NCBI GenBank assembly: GCA_013178375.1
Contig: JABLXQ010000003.1
Location: forward strand, 124,001-188,000
DNA from: Gammaproteobacteria bacterium
GTDB taxonomy: Bacteria; Pseudomonadota; Gammaproteobacteria; Pseudomonadales; Ketobacteraceae
Direction: 5' to 3'
Length of the DNA stretch: 64,000 nucleotides
Positions 53,846-62,437 of the stretch are shown here, one piece after another. Both the position numbers and the translations under genes were made by a program. Each line of letters opens with the position of its first letter. Within the stretch, counting starts at the first letter, position 1. The notes below the pieces were generated by a model. It saw nothing but the letters and a program-made list of their open reading frames with translations. It was not told where the DNA came from and ran no database searches.

Positions 53846-54592
53846 ATGACCATCGAAACCGAAGACGATGTCGTTGCACTCAAGCGCATAGGCAGGATCG
53901 TTTCGTATGTGCTTCAGGAAATGCTCGACGCTGCCGAACCCGGCATGACGACGCGCGAGCTGGATGCACTGGGCGAGAAATTGCTGGAGAAACACGGCGC
54001 ACGCTCGGCGCCCAAGCTCACATACGACTTTCCAGGCTCGACCTGCATCAGCATCAACGAGGAGGCCGCCCACGGCATCCCCGGTGATCGCATCATTCGA
54101 CCGGGCGATGTATTGAACATCGATGTTTCTGCCGAGTTGGGAGGCTACTTCGCCGATACCGGCGGAACGAAAATTGTGCCCCCGACCAATCCGCAGAAGA
54201 CGCGCTTGTGCCATGCCACCCGCACGGCCCTTGAGCAAGCCATGAAGCAGGCCCGCGCCGGCCAGCCCATCAACGGCATCGGCGCTGCCATTCAGAAAAC
54301 GGCGAAGACATACGGCTTCAGGATTATCGAGAACCTTGGCAGCCACGGTGTTGGTCGCGCGCTTCATGAAGCACCCGAGCACATTCCCGGGTACTTTGAT
54401 CCGACGGACAAACGTATCCTTAACGATGGCATGGTGATCACCATCGAGCCCTTTCTCTCAACCAAGAGCCGCGTGGTGACCGAGGCGTCCGATGGATGGA
54501 CCCTGGTTGGAGCGCATGGCAACTTGTCGGCGCAATACGAGCACACGATGATCATTACCAAGGGCAAACCCATAGTCGTCACTCAGCACTGA
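53846..54592 (+). CDS. map: Methionine aminopeptidase, type I
   Basis: A 248-residue protein. ATG 53846 (MTIETEDDVVALKRIGR) has AGGAG; a start 11 codons earlier is less likely. Metal ligands are seen in NIDVSAELGGYFADTGG (two Asp), SHGVGRALHEAPEHI (His), TIEPF (Glu) and YEHTMII (Glu). It removes N-terminal methionine. It lies in an accessory region rather than beside ribosomal genes, so it is probably an extra copy. The usual loop YHGFP-type sequence is YDFPGSTCISINEEAAHGIP here. Confidence 0.93.
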   Translation: MTIETEDDVVALKRIGRIVSYVLQEMLDAAEPGMTTRELDALGEKLLEKHGARSAPKLTYDFPGSTCISINEEAAHGIPGDRIIRPGDVLNIDVSAELGGYFADTGGTKIVPPTNPQKTRLCHATRTALEQAMKQARAGQPINGIGAAIQKTAKTYGFRIIENLGSHGVGRALHEAPEHIPGYFDPTDKRILNDGMVITIEPFLSTKSRVVTEASDGWTLVGAHGNLSAQYEHTMIITKGKPIVVTQH

Positions 54593-54670
54593 GTGATCCT
54601 GAAGCTCGTGAGCCCGGCGCTGGAGTTCGCCTCGGGGGCGGTGGCGATGCGGTATGAGCCTAGAAGGTAG
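54593..54670 (+). pseudogene. Possible 3' remnant of a cassette gene
   Basis: A 25-codon open frame directly after map (VILKLVSPALEFASGAVAMR and five more residues) ends at TAG 54668. It has protein-like composition but no start signal of its own. Ending just before the attC-like site, it may be the tail of a lost cassette gene. Low certainty. Confidence 0.25.
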
Positions 54671-54689
54671 CTATTCTTTCCAGTGATTG

Positions 54690-54745
54690 TTGATTATCGT
54701 TCAAGCGGAGTCGCTGACGCGGCCCGCTTCACTCCAGCGTTATGA
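54690..54745 (+). other. attC-like integron recombination site
   Basis: AAGCGG (54703-54708) and CCGCTT (54724-54729) form the inner stem of the hairpin. TTCAAGC on the left and GCTTCACTCCAGCGTTATG on the right match the usual attC arms, and the GTTATGA core starts at 54739. The left end (TGATTATCG) is a poor match to the expected inverse core, so the site is degenerate. The next gene starts 22 bases later, as in gene cassettes. Confidence 0.55.
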
Positions 54746-54766
54746 GTCATTGAAAGGCCCGCGCCA

Positions 54767-55276
54767 GTGAGCAAAAAAAGCAGCATTCGCTATATTCTGT
54801 TAGGCGTTTCTTTAATCTACTGCTTTGTTGAGCTTTCGATTGGGCTGGTCTTTACCGCAGTTCTCGGCCTCCTATATCCAGTTCTCATGCTTGTAGCGGT
54901 TGGGCTATTGATTGGCTCGGCATGGAAGCGAAAAAAATCCTATCTTATTCATTCGTTGGCTCTTGTTGCGGTGATTGTGTCGTCGCTGTTTATCTCCGTG
55001 CAGATAGAGAAGGAACTGCATAGAAAATCAATCGATAAAGCTGGCTTGATTATTCAGAAGTTAGATGCGTACAAAGCTGAGCGAGGCGCGTATCCAGATG
55101 ATTTGAGTGCTTTGAATTTATCACCCATAGACATTGAAACAGATATGGGAATATTTTTACGGCATGAATACCGCTACGCGGTAGTGGAAGAGGGCTACAT
55201 TGTTTCGTTTGAGGAGCCAGGGTGGATGGTCAGTTCTTTCCATTCGAAATCCGGGGTGTGGGTTAAAGATGATTGA
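54767..55276 (+). CDS. Small membrane protein with three TM helices
   Basis: A 169-residue protein starting at GTG 54767, just after the attC-like site. Three TM helices (about 8-28, 30-50, 60-78) are followed by a soluble domain with KAERGAYPDDLSALNLS, a pattern seen in pseudopilin-like periplasmic domains. The C-terminus is a beta-like stretch (GYIVSFEEPGWMVSSFHSKS). The family is not recognised. The stop lies within the start of rsgA, so the two are coupled. AT content is higher than in the core. Confidence 0.6.
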   Translation: MSKKSSIRYILLGVSLIYCFVELSIGLVFTAVLGLLYPVLMLVAVGLLIGSAWKRKKSYLIHSLALVAVIVSSLFISVQIEKELHRKSIDKAGLIIQKLDAYKAERGAYPDDLSALNLSPIDIETDMGIFLRHEYRYAVVEEGYIVSFEEPGWMVSSFHSKSGVWVKDD

Positions 55277-56363
55277 CCTCATAACAAGCCGAATGAACAA
55301 TCCGAAGCTGGAAGCATTGGGCTGGGATGACTGGTTTGCAGCGCATGCCACGACTGACTGTGACGCAACAGCTTCTGTTGGGCGGGTGGCGGCGGTGGAT
55401 CGAGACCTGTTGTTGCTAATCAACGAAACCGGCGTATTCCGCGCGAAACTGTGCGGGAAGTATAGGTATGAGTCTGTGTCGGCATCGGAACTACCCTGCG
55501 TAGGCGACTGGGTCTGTGTTGAGAGATCGCCTGCCGATCAGTTTGGGCTGGTTCAGGGCGTAATAGGGCGAAAGACCAGCCTGCGCCGCAAGGCGGTTGG
55601 GGAATCGGTCGACTGCCAGATGATTGCAGCAAATGTTGATTTCGTCTTTATCGTGCAGTCCTGTCACTACGACTTCAATCTGAAGCGGCTGGAGCGTTAC
55701 CTGGTCATGGCTATGGAGGGTGGTGCAACGCCCTACATTCTTCTAACCAAGACGGATCTCATTGAGCCTGATGTGCTTTCTGCGCAATTGGCGCAAATCA
55801 GGAGCGCCGGTATTGATGTGCCGGTGTTAACGTTGAGCAGTGTCACCAGAGACGGTATCGACGAGCTGCAGCGAGTGCTTTTGCCCAAGAAAACCTATTG
55901 TTTTGTTGGTTCGTCTGGCGTTGGCAAGAGCACCATTATCAATGGGCTTGTGGGGCGCGCGGTGCTTGAAACAAAGGGCGTCAGTAGCACCGGGGAAGGG
56001 CGACACACAACCGTTCGCCGAGAGCTCATTGTTCTTGAGAACGGTGCGATGGTGATAGATAACCCCGGGATGCGGGAGTTTGGGGTACTTGGTGCAGGCG
56101 GCGGAATCGAGGCGAGCTATTCGGATATCATCGCGCTTTCATCTCAATGCCATTTTAGAGACTGCACACATACCAATGAACCAGGTTGTGCCGTTCTCAA
56201 GGCGTTGGAGACCGGAAATATTAATGCCGAGCACTACGAGAACTTTCTCAAGCTGCGGGCCGAGTCCGAATACCACGAATCCTCGTACGCGGAAAAGCGC
56301 AAGAAAGATAAGGACTTTGGCAGGTACATCAAGTCTGCCAAGAAGGATCTCAGAGATGACTGA
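55269..56363 (+). CDS. rsgA: RsgA-family GTPase (second copy likely)
   Basis: A 364-residue protein. ATG 55269 overlaps the preceding gene by 8 bases; ATG 55293 is the alternative. The circularly permuted GTPase motifs are in order: an OB-fold start, TKTD (G4), GSSGVGKST (G1), GRHTTVRR (G2 region), and DNPGMREFG (G3). The zinc part is CHFRDCTHTNEPGC. RsgA matures the 30S ribosomal subunit. Because it is linked to a cassette-like context, it is probably an extra, possibly mobile copy. A main rsgA would normally lie beside other housekeeping genes. Confidence 0.88.
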   Translation: MIDLITSRMNNPKLEALGWDDWFAAHATTDCDATASVGRVAAVDRDLLLLINETGVFRAKLCGKYRYESVSASELPCVGDWVCVERSPADQFGLVQGVIGRKTSLRRKAVGESVDCQMIAANVDFVFIVQSCHYDFNLKRLERYLVMAMEGGATPYILLTKTDLIEPDVLSAQLAQIRSAGIDVPVLTLSSVTRDGIDELQRVLLPKKTYCFVGSSGVGKSTIINGLVGRAVLETKGVSSTGEGRHTTVRRELIVLENGAMVIDNPGMREFGVLGAGGGIEASYSDIIALSSQCHFRDCTHTNEPGCAVLKALETGNINAEHYENFLKLRAESEYHESSYAEKRKKDKDFGRYIKSAKKDLRDD

Positions 56364-56437
56364 CAATTCGCTGCGGGCGTGACGGAACCCGGCTTCGTCC
56401 ACCCGTTCGCACCTTCGTTCAACAGGCAAAACCCATC

Positions 56438-56488
56438 GTCAACATGTGTTGACACTCGGTCATGCCGTCAACTATCATTGACGGCATG
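56438..56488 (+). promoter_or_regulatory. Promoter/operator for the HTH-ClpN pair (leaderless start)
   Basis: TTGACA (56449-56454) and TATCAT (56473-56478), 18 bases apart; the expected start of transcription, about 7 bases on, falls at the ATG 56486. Two inverted repeats overlap it: GTCAACA/TGTTGAC (56438-56453), and CATGCCGTCAA/TTGACGGCATG (56461-56488), which covers the -10 box and the start codon. This fits an autoregulated, leaderless gene. Confidence 0.75.
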
Positions 56489-56695
56489 ACCTTTCCAAAG
56501 CAAATTCCAGATCCCAGCGAAACAGAGGACGCACTCGCGGCAGTTCTCGCCTTGCGTCAAATGGCGGATGACCTTGAAGCCAAGGCCGTTTACCTCGCAC
56601 TTCGTCAGGGTTGGTCATGGTCGCAGATCGCCGAGGCATTGGGCGTCTCGAAACAGGCGGCACATCGTCGATTGTCACATCTGCAAACGAAGTAG
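56486..56695 (+). CDS. Small HTH protein
   Basis: A 69-residue protein. ATG 56486 is chosen because the promoter predicts a leaderless mRNA starting there; an ATG at 56462 lies upstream of the -10 box and has no ribosome binding site. The last 40 residues form a sigma-factor-like helix-turn-helix: GWSWSQIAEALGVSKQAAHR. It probably binds the inverted repeats of its own promoter. A Clp-N protein follows 18 bases later, a pairing seen in other bacteria but whose function is unknown to me. Confidence 0.8.
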   Translation: MTFPKQIPDPSETEDALAAVLALRQMADDLEAKAVYLALRQGWSWSQIAEALGVSKQAAHRRLSHLQTK

Positions 56696-56713
56696 TTGCT
56701 TTCAGGGGGCTTC

Positions 56714-57235
56714 ATGTTTGAATCGCTCAAGAGAAGGTTGTCTGATGTTCGTACTCTGACCCGGCTGTGCACTCTCGCAGAGGAGATTGCACATCAGCAG
56801 GGCCAGTCGAAACCGGGATCTGAACATTTCATCCTTGCCGCGCTGGCGCTGCCCGACCAGACTGCGGCGCAGGCGTTTACGCAACTTGGAATTTCTGCGC
56901 AGCGGTTTCAAGAAGCCCTTGCAGCCCAGCGTTCCGACGCACTTGCTTCCGTTGGTGTCGTTGCTGAAACAGGCGGGTTCACGCAACTGCAATCCTTCCC
57001 GCCGCCGCCAACGTCTGTTCTGTATGAAACAGAGCCGTCAGGGCAAGCGCTTGTCAAACACCTCGCCGATACACGCAAGACACGTGTTGGACGTTTTCTG
57101 CTGGGTGCTGATGTGCTGTTGGCCGCGGCGCAAGAGCGATACACTCCTGCTGGCCGCGCATTTCAGAAGTTGGGCATTAGCGCCGGCCAGCTGAACGAAG
57201 CCGCTGAAAAGTCAATCAGGCTTGCGGGCGAGTAA
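56714..57235 (+). CDS. Clp N-terminal (Clp-R) domain protein
   Basis: A 173-residue protein starting at ATG 56714 with CAGGGGG upstream. Two Clp-N repeats are visible: RLCTLAEEIAHQQGQSKPGS with EHFILAALA, and later TRKTRVGRFLLGADVLLAAA with ERYTPAGRAFQKLG. No AAA domain follows, so it lacks ATPase activity. Clp-N domains bind substrates or adaptors. It may be a partner of the small HTH protein or a sensor of a substrate that frees the HTH protein; both are guesses. Confidence 0.88.
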   Translation: MFESLKRRLSDVRTLTRLCTLAEEIAHQQGQSKPGSEHFILAALALPDQTAAQAFTQLGISAQRFQEALAAQRSDALASVGVVAETGGFTQLQSFPPPPTSVLYETEPSGQALVKHLADTRKTRVGRFLLGADVLLAAAQERYTPAGRAFQKLGISAGQLNEAAEKSIRLAGE

Positions 57236-57274
57236 ATGCCTGACCGCTTGTAAAAAAGGAAATATTGATCGCAC

Positions 57275-58180
57275 ATGGAAACCAAAAGCAGTGATGTGCA
57301 GAGTCTGGTTTATGGCCTGCTTGGCGTCGTGTCGTTTAGTCTCACGCTGCCAGCAAGCAGGGTCGCGGTAGTGCAGCTTGATCCAATATTTGTTGGGGTG
57401 GGGCGGGCGCTGGTTGCAGCGGTATTTGCAATATTGGCACTATGGCTCGCTGGATCGGAATGGCCTTCAAGAAAACAATGGCTAAGACTTTATTTGGTCG
57501 CGGCAGGCATTGTATTGGGCTTCCCCTTGCTGTCTACGCTTGCAATGACACAAGTGGCGGCCTCTCACGGAGCCGTTGTTGTCGGTCTGTTGCCCTTGGC
57601 GACCGCTCTATTTGGTTGCTGGCTTGCCAACGAGCGCCCCAGCCGGATGTTTTGGATGGCCACCCTGGTGGGTAGTGTCACCATTGCAATCTTTTCTTTG
57701 GGCCCCCGCCTGGATTCCCTGCATCCGGCTGATTTGCTCCTGCTGGGTGCCGTTATAGCTGCAGGTTTTGGTTATGCGGAAGGCGCTCGTCTCGCAAGAG
57801 AGTTAGGCGCTTGGCAGACTATTTGTTGGGCGTTAATTGCTTCGATCCCCCTATTGGTGTGGCCTACATATCAATATTTTCCACAGAATGTTGATGTGCT
57901 GACGGTTTCAACTTTTCTTGCTTTCGGTTATGTCAGTATCTTCAGCATGTTTCTTGGTTTTTTTGCGTGGTATAAAGGCTTGGCAATGGGCGGTATCGCA
58001 CGTGTCGGTCAGTTGCAATTGTTGCAGCCGTTTTTGACTCTGGCGGCCTCGGCGGCACTTTTATCGGAGCAGATCGCGTTTTCTCAGGTTCTGGCCGCTA
58101 CCATCGTTATTGCAAGTGTCTATTTCGCGAGGAAGGCTTCAATCAACATACCTCAGACCAGATCCACCGGAGCCCTATGA
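57275..58180 (+). CDS. EamA-family (DMT) transporter
   Basis: A 301-residue inner-membrane protein with about ten TM helices in two EamA halves (for example VYGLLGVVSFSLTLPASRVA at the start and GYVSIFSMFLGFFAWYKGLA in the second half). Such proteins export amino acids, nucleotides or drugs or are permeases of unknown substrate. It overlaps the following lipoprotein gene by 4 bases (ATGA). Confidence 0.9.
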   Translation: METKSSDVQSLVYGLLGVVSFSLTLPASRVAVVQLDPIFVGVGRALVAAVFAILALWLAGSEWPSRKQWLRLYLVAAGIVLGFPLLSTLAMTQVAASHGAVVVGLLPLATALFGCWLANERPSRMFWMATLVGSVTIAIFSLGPRLDSLHPADLLLLGAVIAAGFGYAEGARLARELGAWQTICWALIASIPLLVWPTYQYFPQNVDVLTVSTFLAFGYVSIFSMFLGFFAWYKGLAMGGIARVGQLQLLQPFLTLAASAALLSEQIAFSQVLAATIVIASVYFARKASINIPQTRSTGAL

Positions 58181-58611
58181 ACTCAATTCGCCTGAAGCCA
58201 TGCCTGTGTACTGCCATCGTGTTCCTGGCCGCCTGTTCGCCCGCGCCAAAGACTTTCGACAAGCTCAATATCCAGGCCGTGGAAGTCGGTCCCGTGCCAG
58301 CCAATACGGTTCCCAACGCGCCTGTGGAAGAAGGCGTCGTTGTTTATACACGTGAAAAGGCCGGTATCGTGAAAGCCGTCTATCGCAAGACGATTCCATG
58401 CCCGGCGAAAATGATCAACAGCATGAGCGGCATCCAGGTGTTGCCGGATCGCATAATGCTTTGCTTCGAGCCGGTTGAAAGTAACGATCCGAACGCGCGC
58501 CCGTTTTCGAGTTGCCCGTACGATCTGGTCATAAAGTACGAGATGACAGGAATACCTGACTCGGTGGAGCCGAAGTTCGAAGCGAAAGACGGCTGCGTAG
58601 AGAGCGAATAA
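58177..58611 (+). CDS. Putative lipoprotein
   Basis: A 144-residue protein. The signal peptide ends in a lipobox, VFLAACSPAP (Cys at about residue 20), so it is probably a lipid-anchored envelope protein. The mature part contains several Cys-Pro pairs (IPCPAKMINSMSG, FSSCPYDLVI, KDGCVESE) but no recognised domain. Coupled to the EamA gene by a 4-base overlap. Confidence 0.75.
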   Translation: MNSIRLKPCLCTAIVFLAACSPAPKTFDKLNIQAVEVGPVPANTVPNAPVEEGVVVYTREKAGIVKAVYRKTIPCPAKMINSMSGIQVLPDRIMLCFEPVESNDPNARPFSSCPYDLVIKYEMTGIPDSVEPKFEAKDGCVESE

Positions 58612-58700
58612 ATCGGCTCTGGAAAATAGTTTTGTTATGTTTGAGTGCAAGGTGTGTTGCTTCAGCGTCAAACAAAATCCAATCACAGGAGAATCAACAA

Positions 58701-59138
58701 ATGACTGAACGAACCGGGCGCTGCCTTTGCGGTGCTGTAAGCTTTACGTTAACCACTGAACCTTTGGCAACCCGGGTGTGTTGGTGCCGCGACTGCCAGC
58801 ACCTTGCCGCCAACGGAACGGTGAACCTGCTTGTTTCAACCGACGATCTCACTATTTCCGGCTCGCTTGCCGAACACACGAAGACAGCTGACAGTGGCAA
58901 CGAAGTCACCCGTCAATTCTGCCCGAGTTGCGGCACGCATTTGTTCGCCAGGTCATCGGCTCGTCCGCAGTTCAGAGTGGTCCGCGCAGGTAATCTTGAT
59001 GAGCCATCGTCTATCCGGCCGACAATGAATATCTGGGCATCAAGTGCGCCTGCCTGGGCATGCCTAAATCCGGAACTGGAGCGGGTAGACAATCAGCCTG
59101 CACCGCCGAAACCCCAGCCATCTGGCAATCAGGCCTGA
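58701..59138 (+). CDS. GFA-family protein (glutathione-dependent formaldehyde-activating-like)
   Basis: A 145-residue protein starting at ATG 58701 with AGGAG; a longer reading from 58632 is unlikely. The zinc-binding cysteines are in place: GRCLCGAVSF (N-terminus), CWCRDCQHLA, and FCPSCGTHLFAR. GFA proteins adopt the CENP-V/GFA fold; glutathione-dependent formaldehyde activation is proven only for a few members. No formaldehyde pathway gene is nearby. Confidence 0.9.
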   Translation: MTERTGRCLCGAVSFTLTTEPLATRVCWCRDCQHLAANGTVNLLVSTDDLTISGSLAEHTKTADSGNEVTRQFCPSCGTHLFARSSARPQFRVVRAGNLDEPSSIRPTMNIWASSAPAWACLNPELERVDNQPAPPKPQPSGNQA

Positions 59139-59185
59139 CACGTCATTCAACCTGGCTGCTGTAGTAAAAAGAGAGGCGCAATGGA

Positions 59186-59620
59186 ATGAGTAACCTGTCG
59201 AAAATTCTGGTAGCCAAGATCGCAATGACGGTTCTGGTGTGGTGCATCCCGCTACTGTTGTTTCCCGTAAACTTGCTGCAGGTGCTGGGGTTTGTTGTGC
59301 CCGAGCCGCATCTGTTCCTGCGTCTGCTGGGCATGGCGTACGTGTCCCTGGTTGTTGGTTATGCCTTCGCGCTGCAGTCGTCGCTACGGGGTGAATATCC
59401 CCGGCCGGGTGTCTGGGTTGGCATCGTGAGCAATGGTGGCGCTTTCATTTTGCTGCTGGTGGGTGCCGCCAACGCGGCGTGGGCGTCCTGGGGCATATTC
59501 GCGCAGGTGGTGATGTGGCTCTCGCTCGCGGGAACAGGCACCATTACAGCGGGATTGAGCGTGTTTGGTCCGCTGGCCCGACGCGCCGCTGCGGGATCAA
59601 ATGATGGCCAGGCTGCCTGA
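59186..59620 (+). CDS. Four-TM membrane protein, hypothetical
   Basis: A 144-residue protein with GAGAGG 9 bases before ATG 59186. Four TM helices cover most of it: ILVAKIAMTVLVWCIPLLLF, LGMAYVSLVVGYAFAL, SNGGAFILLLVGAANAAWA, and VVMWLSLAGTGTITAGLSV. No domain name comes to mind with confidence. Confidence 0.65.
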   Translation: MSNLSKILVAKIAMTVLVWCIPLLLFPVNLLQVLGFVVPEPHLFLRLLGMAYVSLVVGYAFALQSSLRGEYPRPGVWVGIVSNGGAFILLLVGAANAAWASWGIFAQVVMWLSLAGTGTITAGLSVFGPLARRAAAGSNDGQAA

Positions 59621-59797
59621 TGAGTAGTGCCTGGGATAACTAAATATCAGCCCCGTTTTCCGCATTTTTTAGGCGGCTATTGATTTGCGTCCTTGCCTGC
59701 GAGTTCGCCAATTTCTGACTATATTTGAATGCAGGCCAAATGCCCGCCGCTCGACTCTGAGCCACGGGCATACCCGTACGATCTGGATTGCTTTTAA

Positions 59798-61795
59798 ATG
59801 GAATTAGTCATGCCTGCTTCAGCCCCCATCAAAGCGCTGATTCGTCCCTTTCTGGTATTGGGCCTGATGACACCCAGCTCCCTGACGAATGCCGAGCACA
59901 ACACGGGTCGGCTGTTGGAACTGAGTCTGACGGAACTCATGAACATTGAGGTCACCTCTGTGTCGCGGCGGCCGGAGAAACTGGCGGAGAGCGCTGCGGC
60001 CATACAGGTCATTACCCGGGACCAGATTCGTCGCTCAGGCGCCAGCAGCATTCCCGAGGCCCTGCGGCTGGCAACCAATCTCAGTGTGGCGCAGCAGAAT
60101 TCCCACGAATGGATTATCAGCTCCCGCGGCTTCAGTTCGGACGTGGGCAACAAACTCCTGGTTATGATCGATGGCAGGTCGGTTTACACGCCGCTGTTCT
60201 CCGGGGTGTTCTGGGATCGACAGAACTATTTGCTGGAAGACATTGAGCGCATTGAAGTCATCAGCGGCCCCGGCGGAACGCTCTGGGGTGCAAACGCGGT
60301 GAACGGTGTCATTAACATCATTACTCGCCCTGCGGGACAAACGTTGGGCGGTTATGTGGAAGCGGGAGGGGGCGACCCGTTGAAAACCATTGCGGGTGCC
60401 CGATATGGCGGGAAGCTGGGTGACAGCGGCGCGTATCGCGTTTACGGTCAGTATTTTGATCGCGGCCCCGAAACATTGAGTGACGACACTTTCGGATCTG
60501 ACGAGTGGAACATGGGCCAGGGCGGATTCCGCGTGGATGCTGCGCCCAACCAGCGGGATACCCTGACATTGCAGGGCGATGTCTATCGCAACCAGGACAA
60601 TATGCTGGCGGGAGATGAATCCGAAACTGAAGGTGGCAACATCCTCAGCCGCTGGTCACGGCGTTTCAGCCACACTTCCAACATGGCCTTGCAGTTTTAC
60701 TATGATCGTACCGAACTGATGTTGCCGGTTCCCGCCATGGTGGTAAATAATCTCGTGCTCGCGCCGCCCGGCACATTCAGGGATACGCTGGATACCGTCG
60801 ATCTGGATTTTCAACACCAGTTCAGTATGGGCGATGTTCATACGCTGGTATGGGGCCTGGGTTATCGCTACACCGAGGATGACAACGAAAATGCGCCGGG
60901 CCTGGCTTTTTACCCCGAAGGATTACAGCAGCGCCTGCTCAGTGCATTTGTCCAGGATGCGATCACGCTGGTGCCTGATGAATTGATACTGACCCTGGGC
61001 ACCAAAGTGGAAAAGAACGACTACACCGGCCAGGAATGGCAACCCAGTATCCGGCTGCAATGGCAATTGGCTGAGCACCATTTGCTGTGGAGCGCAGTGT
61101 CGCAGGCTGTTCGCGCCCCTTCCCGCATCGATCGTGATATTTCCCAGGCATCGCGGGACCATTTCGTTCTGTTGACGGGCGGCGAGGAGTTCGACTCGGA
61201 AAAACTGAAGACCTACGAGCTGGGCTACCGGGGCCAGCTGTCTGACCAGGCTACGTTGTCGGTTGCACTTTTCTACAATGATTATCAGAATCTGCGCAGC
61301 ACCCGTTTCTCACCGGTTACCATCTTTCCTCTGTACTTTGCCAATGATCTGGAAGGGCAAACCCGTGGCGCGGAAATCAGCATGAACTTCCAGATCGCTA
61401 CCTGGTGGCGGTTGCGCGGAGGCTACAACTACCTTCATGAAGATATCAGCGTAAAGCAGGGAGGATTTGATTTTAACAATGCTCTGAATGAAACCGCTGA
61501 CCCGGAAAATCAGTTCTCGTTACGGTCAGCAATGGAGCTTGGCGCAGAGGTGGAACTCGATATCGCTTATCGCTGGGTGGACGAGCTGCCCACCAACAAT
61601 GCCGGGATATTGACCTTCGTGCCCAGTTATTCGGAACTGGATGTTCGCCTTGGTTGGCGCCCGACCCGCGATCTGGTGCTTGCCCTGGTGGGACAAAACC
61701 TGCTGCACGACCATCATCAGGAATTCGGCGTGCCAGGGCCTCAGCAGGAAGAAGTGGGGCGTAGTGTTTATGGGAAGGTCAGCTGGTACTTTTAA
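59798..61795 (+). CDS. TonB-dependent receptor
   Basis: A 665-residue outer-membrane receptor starting at ATG 59798; ATG 59810 is an alternative. The pre-plug segment LSLTELMNIEVTSVSRRPEK and plug (AAAIQVITRDQIRRSGASSI, then LLVMIDGRSVYTPLF, VISGPGGTLWGANAVNGVIN) are typical, and the barrel ends GRSVYGKVSWYF with the C-terminal aromatic residue. The ligand is not identifiable. It differs clearly from the receptor at 30.7 kb and is not a duplicate. Confidence 0.92.
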   Translation: MELVMPASAPIKALIRPFLVLGLMTPSSLTNAEHNTGRLLELSLTELMNIEVTSVSRRPEKLAESAAAIQVITRDQIRRSGASSIPEALRLATNLSVAQQNSHEWIISSRGFSSDVGNKLLVMIDGRSVYTPLFSGVFWDRQNYLLEDIERIEVISGPGGTLWGANAVNGVINIITRPAGQTLGGYVEAGGGDPLKTIAGARYGGKLGDSGAYRVYGQYFDRGPETLSDDTFGSDEWNMGQGGFRVDAAPNQRDTLTLQGDVYRNQDNMLAGDESETEGGNILSRWSRRFSHTSNMALQFYYDRTELMLPVPAMVVNNLVLAPPGTFRDTLDTVDLDFQHQFSMGDVHTLVWGLGYRYTEDDNENAPGLAFYPEGLQQRLLSAFVQDAITLVPDELILTLGTKVEKNDYTGQEWQPSIRLQWQLAEHHLLWSAVSQAVRAPSRIDRDISQASRDHFVLLTGGEEFDSEKLKTYELGYRGQLSDQATLSVALFYNDYQNLRSTRFSPVTIFPLYFANDLEGQTRGAEISMNFQIATWWRLRGGYNYLHEDISVKQGGFDFNNALNETADPENQFSLRSAMELGAEVELDIAYRWVDELPTNNAGILTFVPSYSELDVRLGWRPTRDLVLALVGQNLLHDHHQEFGVPGPQQEEVGRSVYGKVSWYF

Positions 61796-61960
61796 AAGTA
61801 CGATGTCTTGTCAATATGCAATAATCCTATGTTCGATATTTGTCCAGGCTGCTTAAACCAGCTCACAGTGCGCATGGATGAGCCGTGTTATGGAAAGGGA
61901 GCCGTGCTTCATGGTAAATAGTTTCGCTTCTCCTGCTCAGCGTGAGGCTGGTGATTCAGG

Positions 61961-62425
61961 TTGCGCTGTTGTGGCGTATCTGGTGGAGTACCCGGTCAGG
62001 AAGCCAATGACAAGTTACGCATAAGATTAGAATTCATTGATGAGGTAGATAAAGTGCCAGCCGATATTTCAGAAGAATTTGTGATGCTGAAAGGGCAGAT
62101 ACTGGATGGGATGATTGAATACATGGAGCTTGATGGCGAGTCTGATGCCGGATATTCCAATGAGGAAGTTGACAAATGTGCGATCCTTCTTGAACAGTAC
62201 CTTGAAGAAGTCCTGTCACCGACGATCTATGGTAATTCCAAAAAAATCAGGAAGGTTGTCCAGTCTGCGGTGATCGCGCTGAATGAATTGAACGCGGCGT
62301 GCGATCACAGCCTGATTGAAACGGACCAGCGCGAGCAGATTTGCGAACTGATCATTTCAGCTGCCGTCAATGCGGGCCTGAAATCAGATGGGAATGATAT
62401 TACGGAAGAATGGCGTGAATGGTAG
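61961..62425 (+). CDS. Hypothetical helical protein
   Basis: A 154-residue reading from TTG 61961; the N-terminal Cys-rich stretch (MRCCGVSGGVPGQEANDK) looks less protein-like, so the true start may be later near LRIRLEFIDEVDKVPADI. The rest is acidic and helical (LEQYLEEVLSPTIYGNSKKI, CELIISAAVNAGLKSDGN). An RBS-like AGGAAG with an ATG at 62007 opens only a 5-codon frame. No family recognised. Confidence 0.45.
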   Translation: MRCCGVSGGVPGQEANDKLRIRLEFIDEVDKVPADISEEFVMLKGQILDGMIEYMELDGESDAGYSNEEVDKCAILLEQYLEEVLSPTIYGNSKKIRKVVQSAVIALNELNAACDHSLIETDQREQICELIISAAVNAGLKSDGNDITEEWREW

Positions 62426-62437
62426 GAGTGCTTGCTT

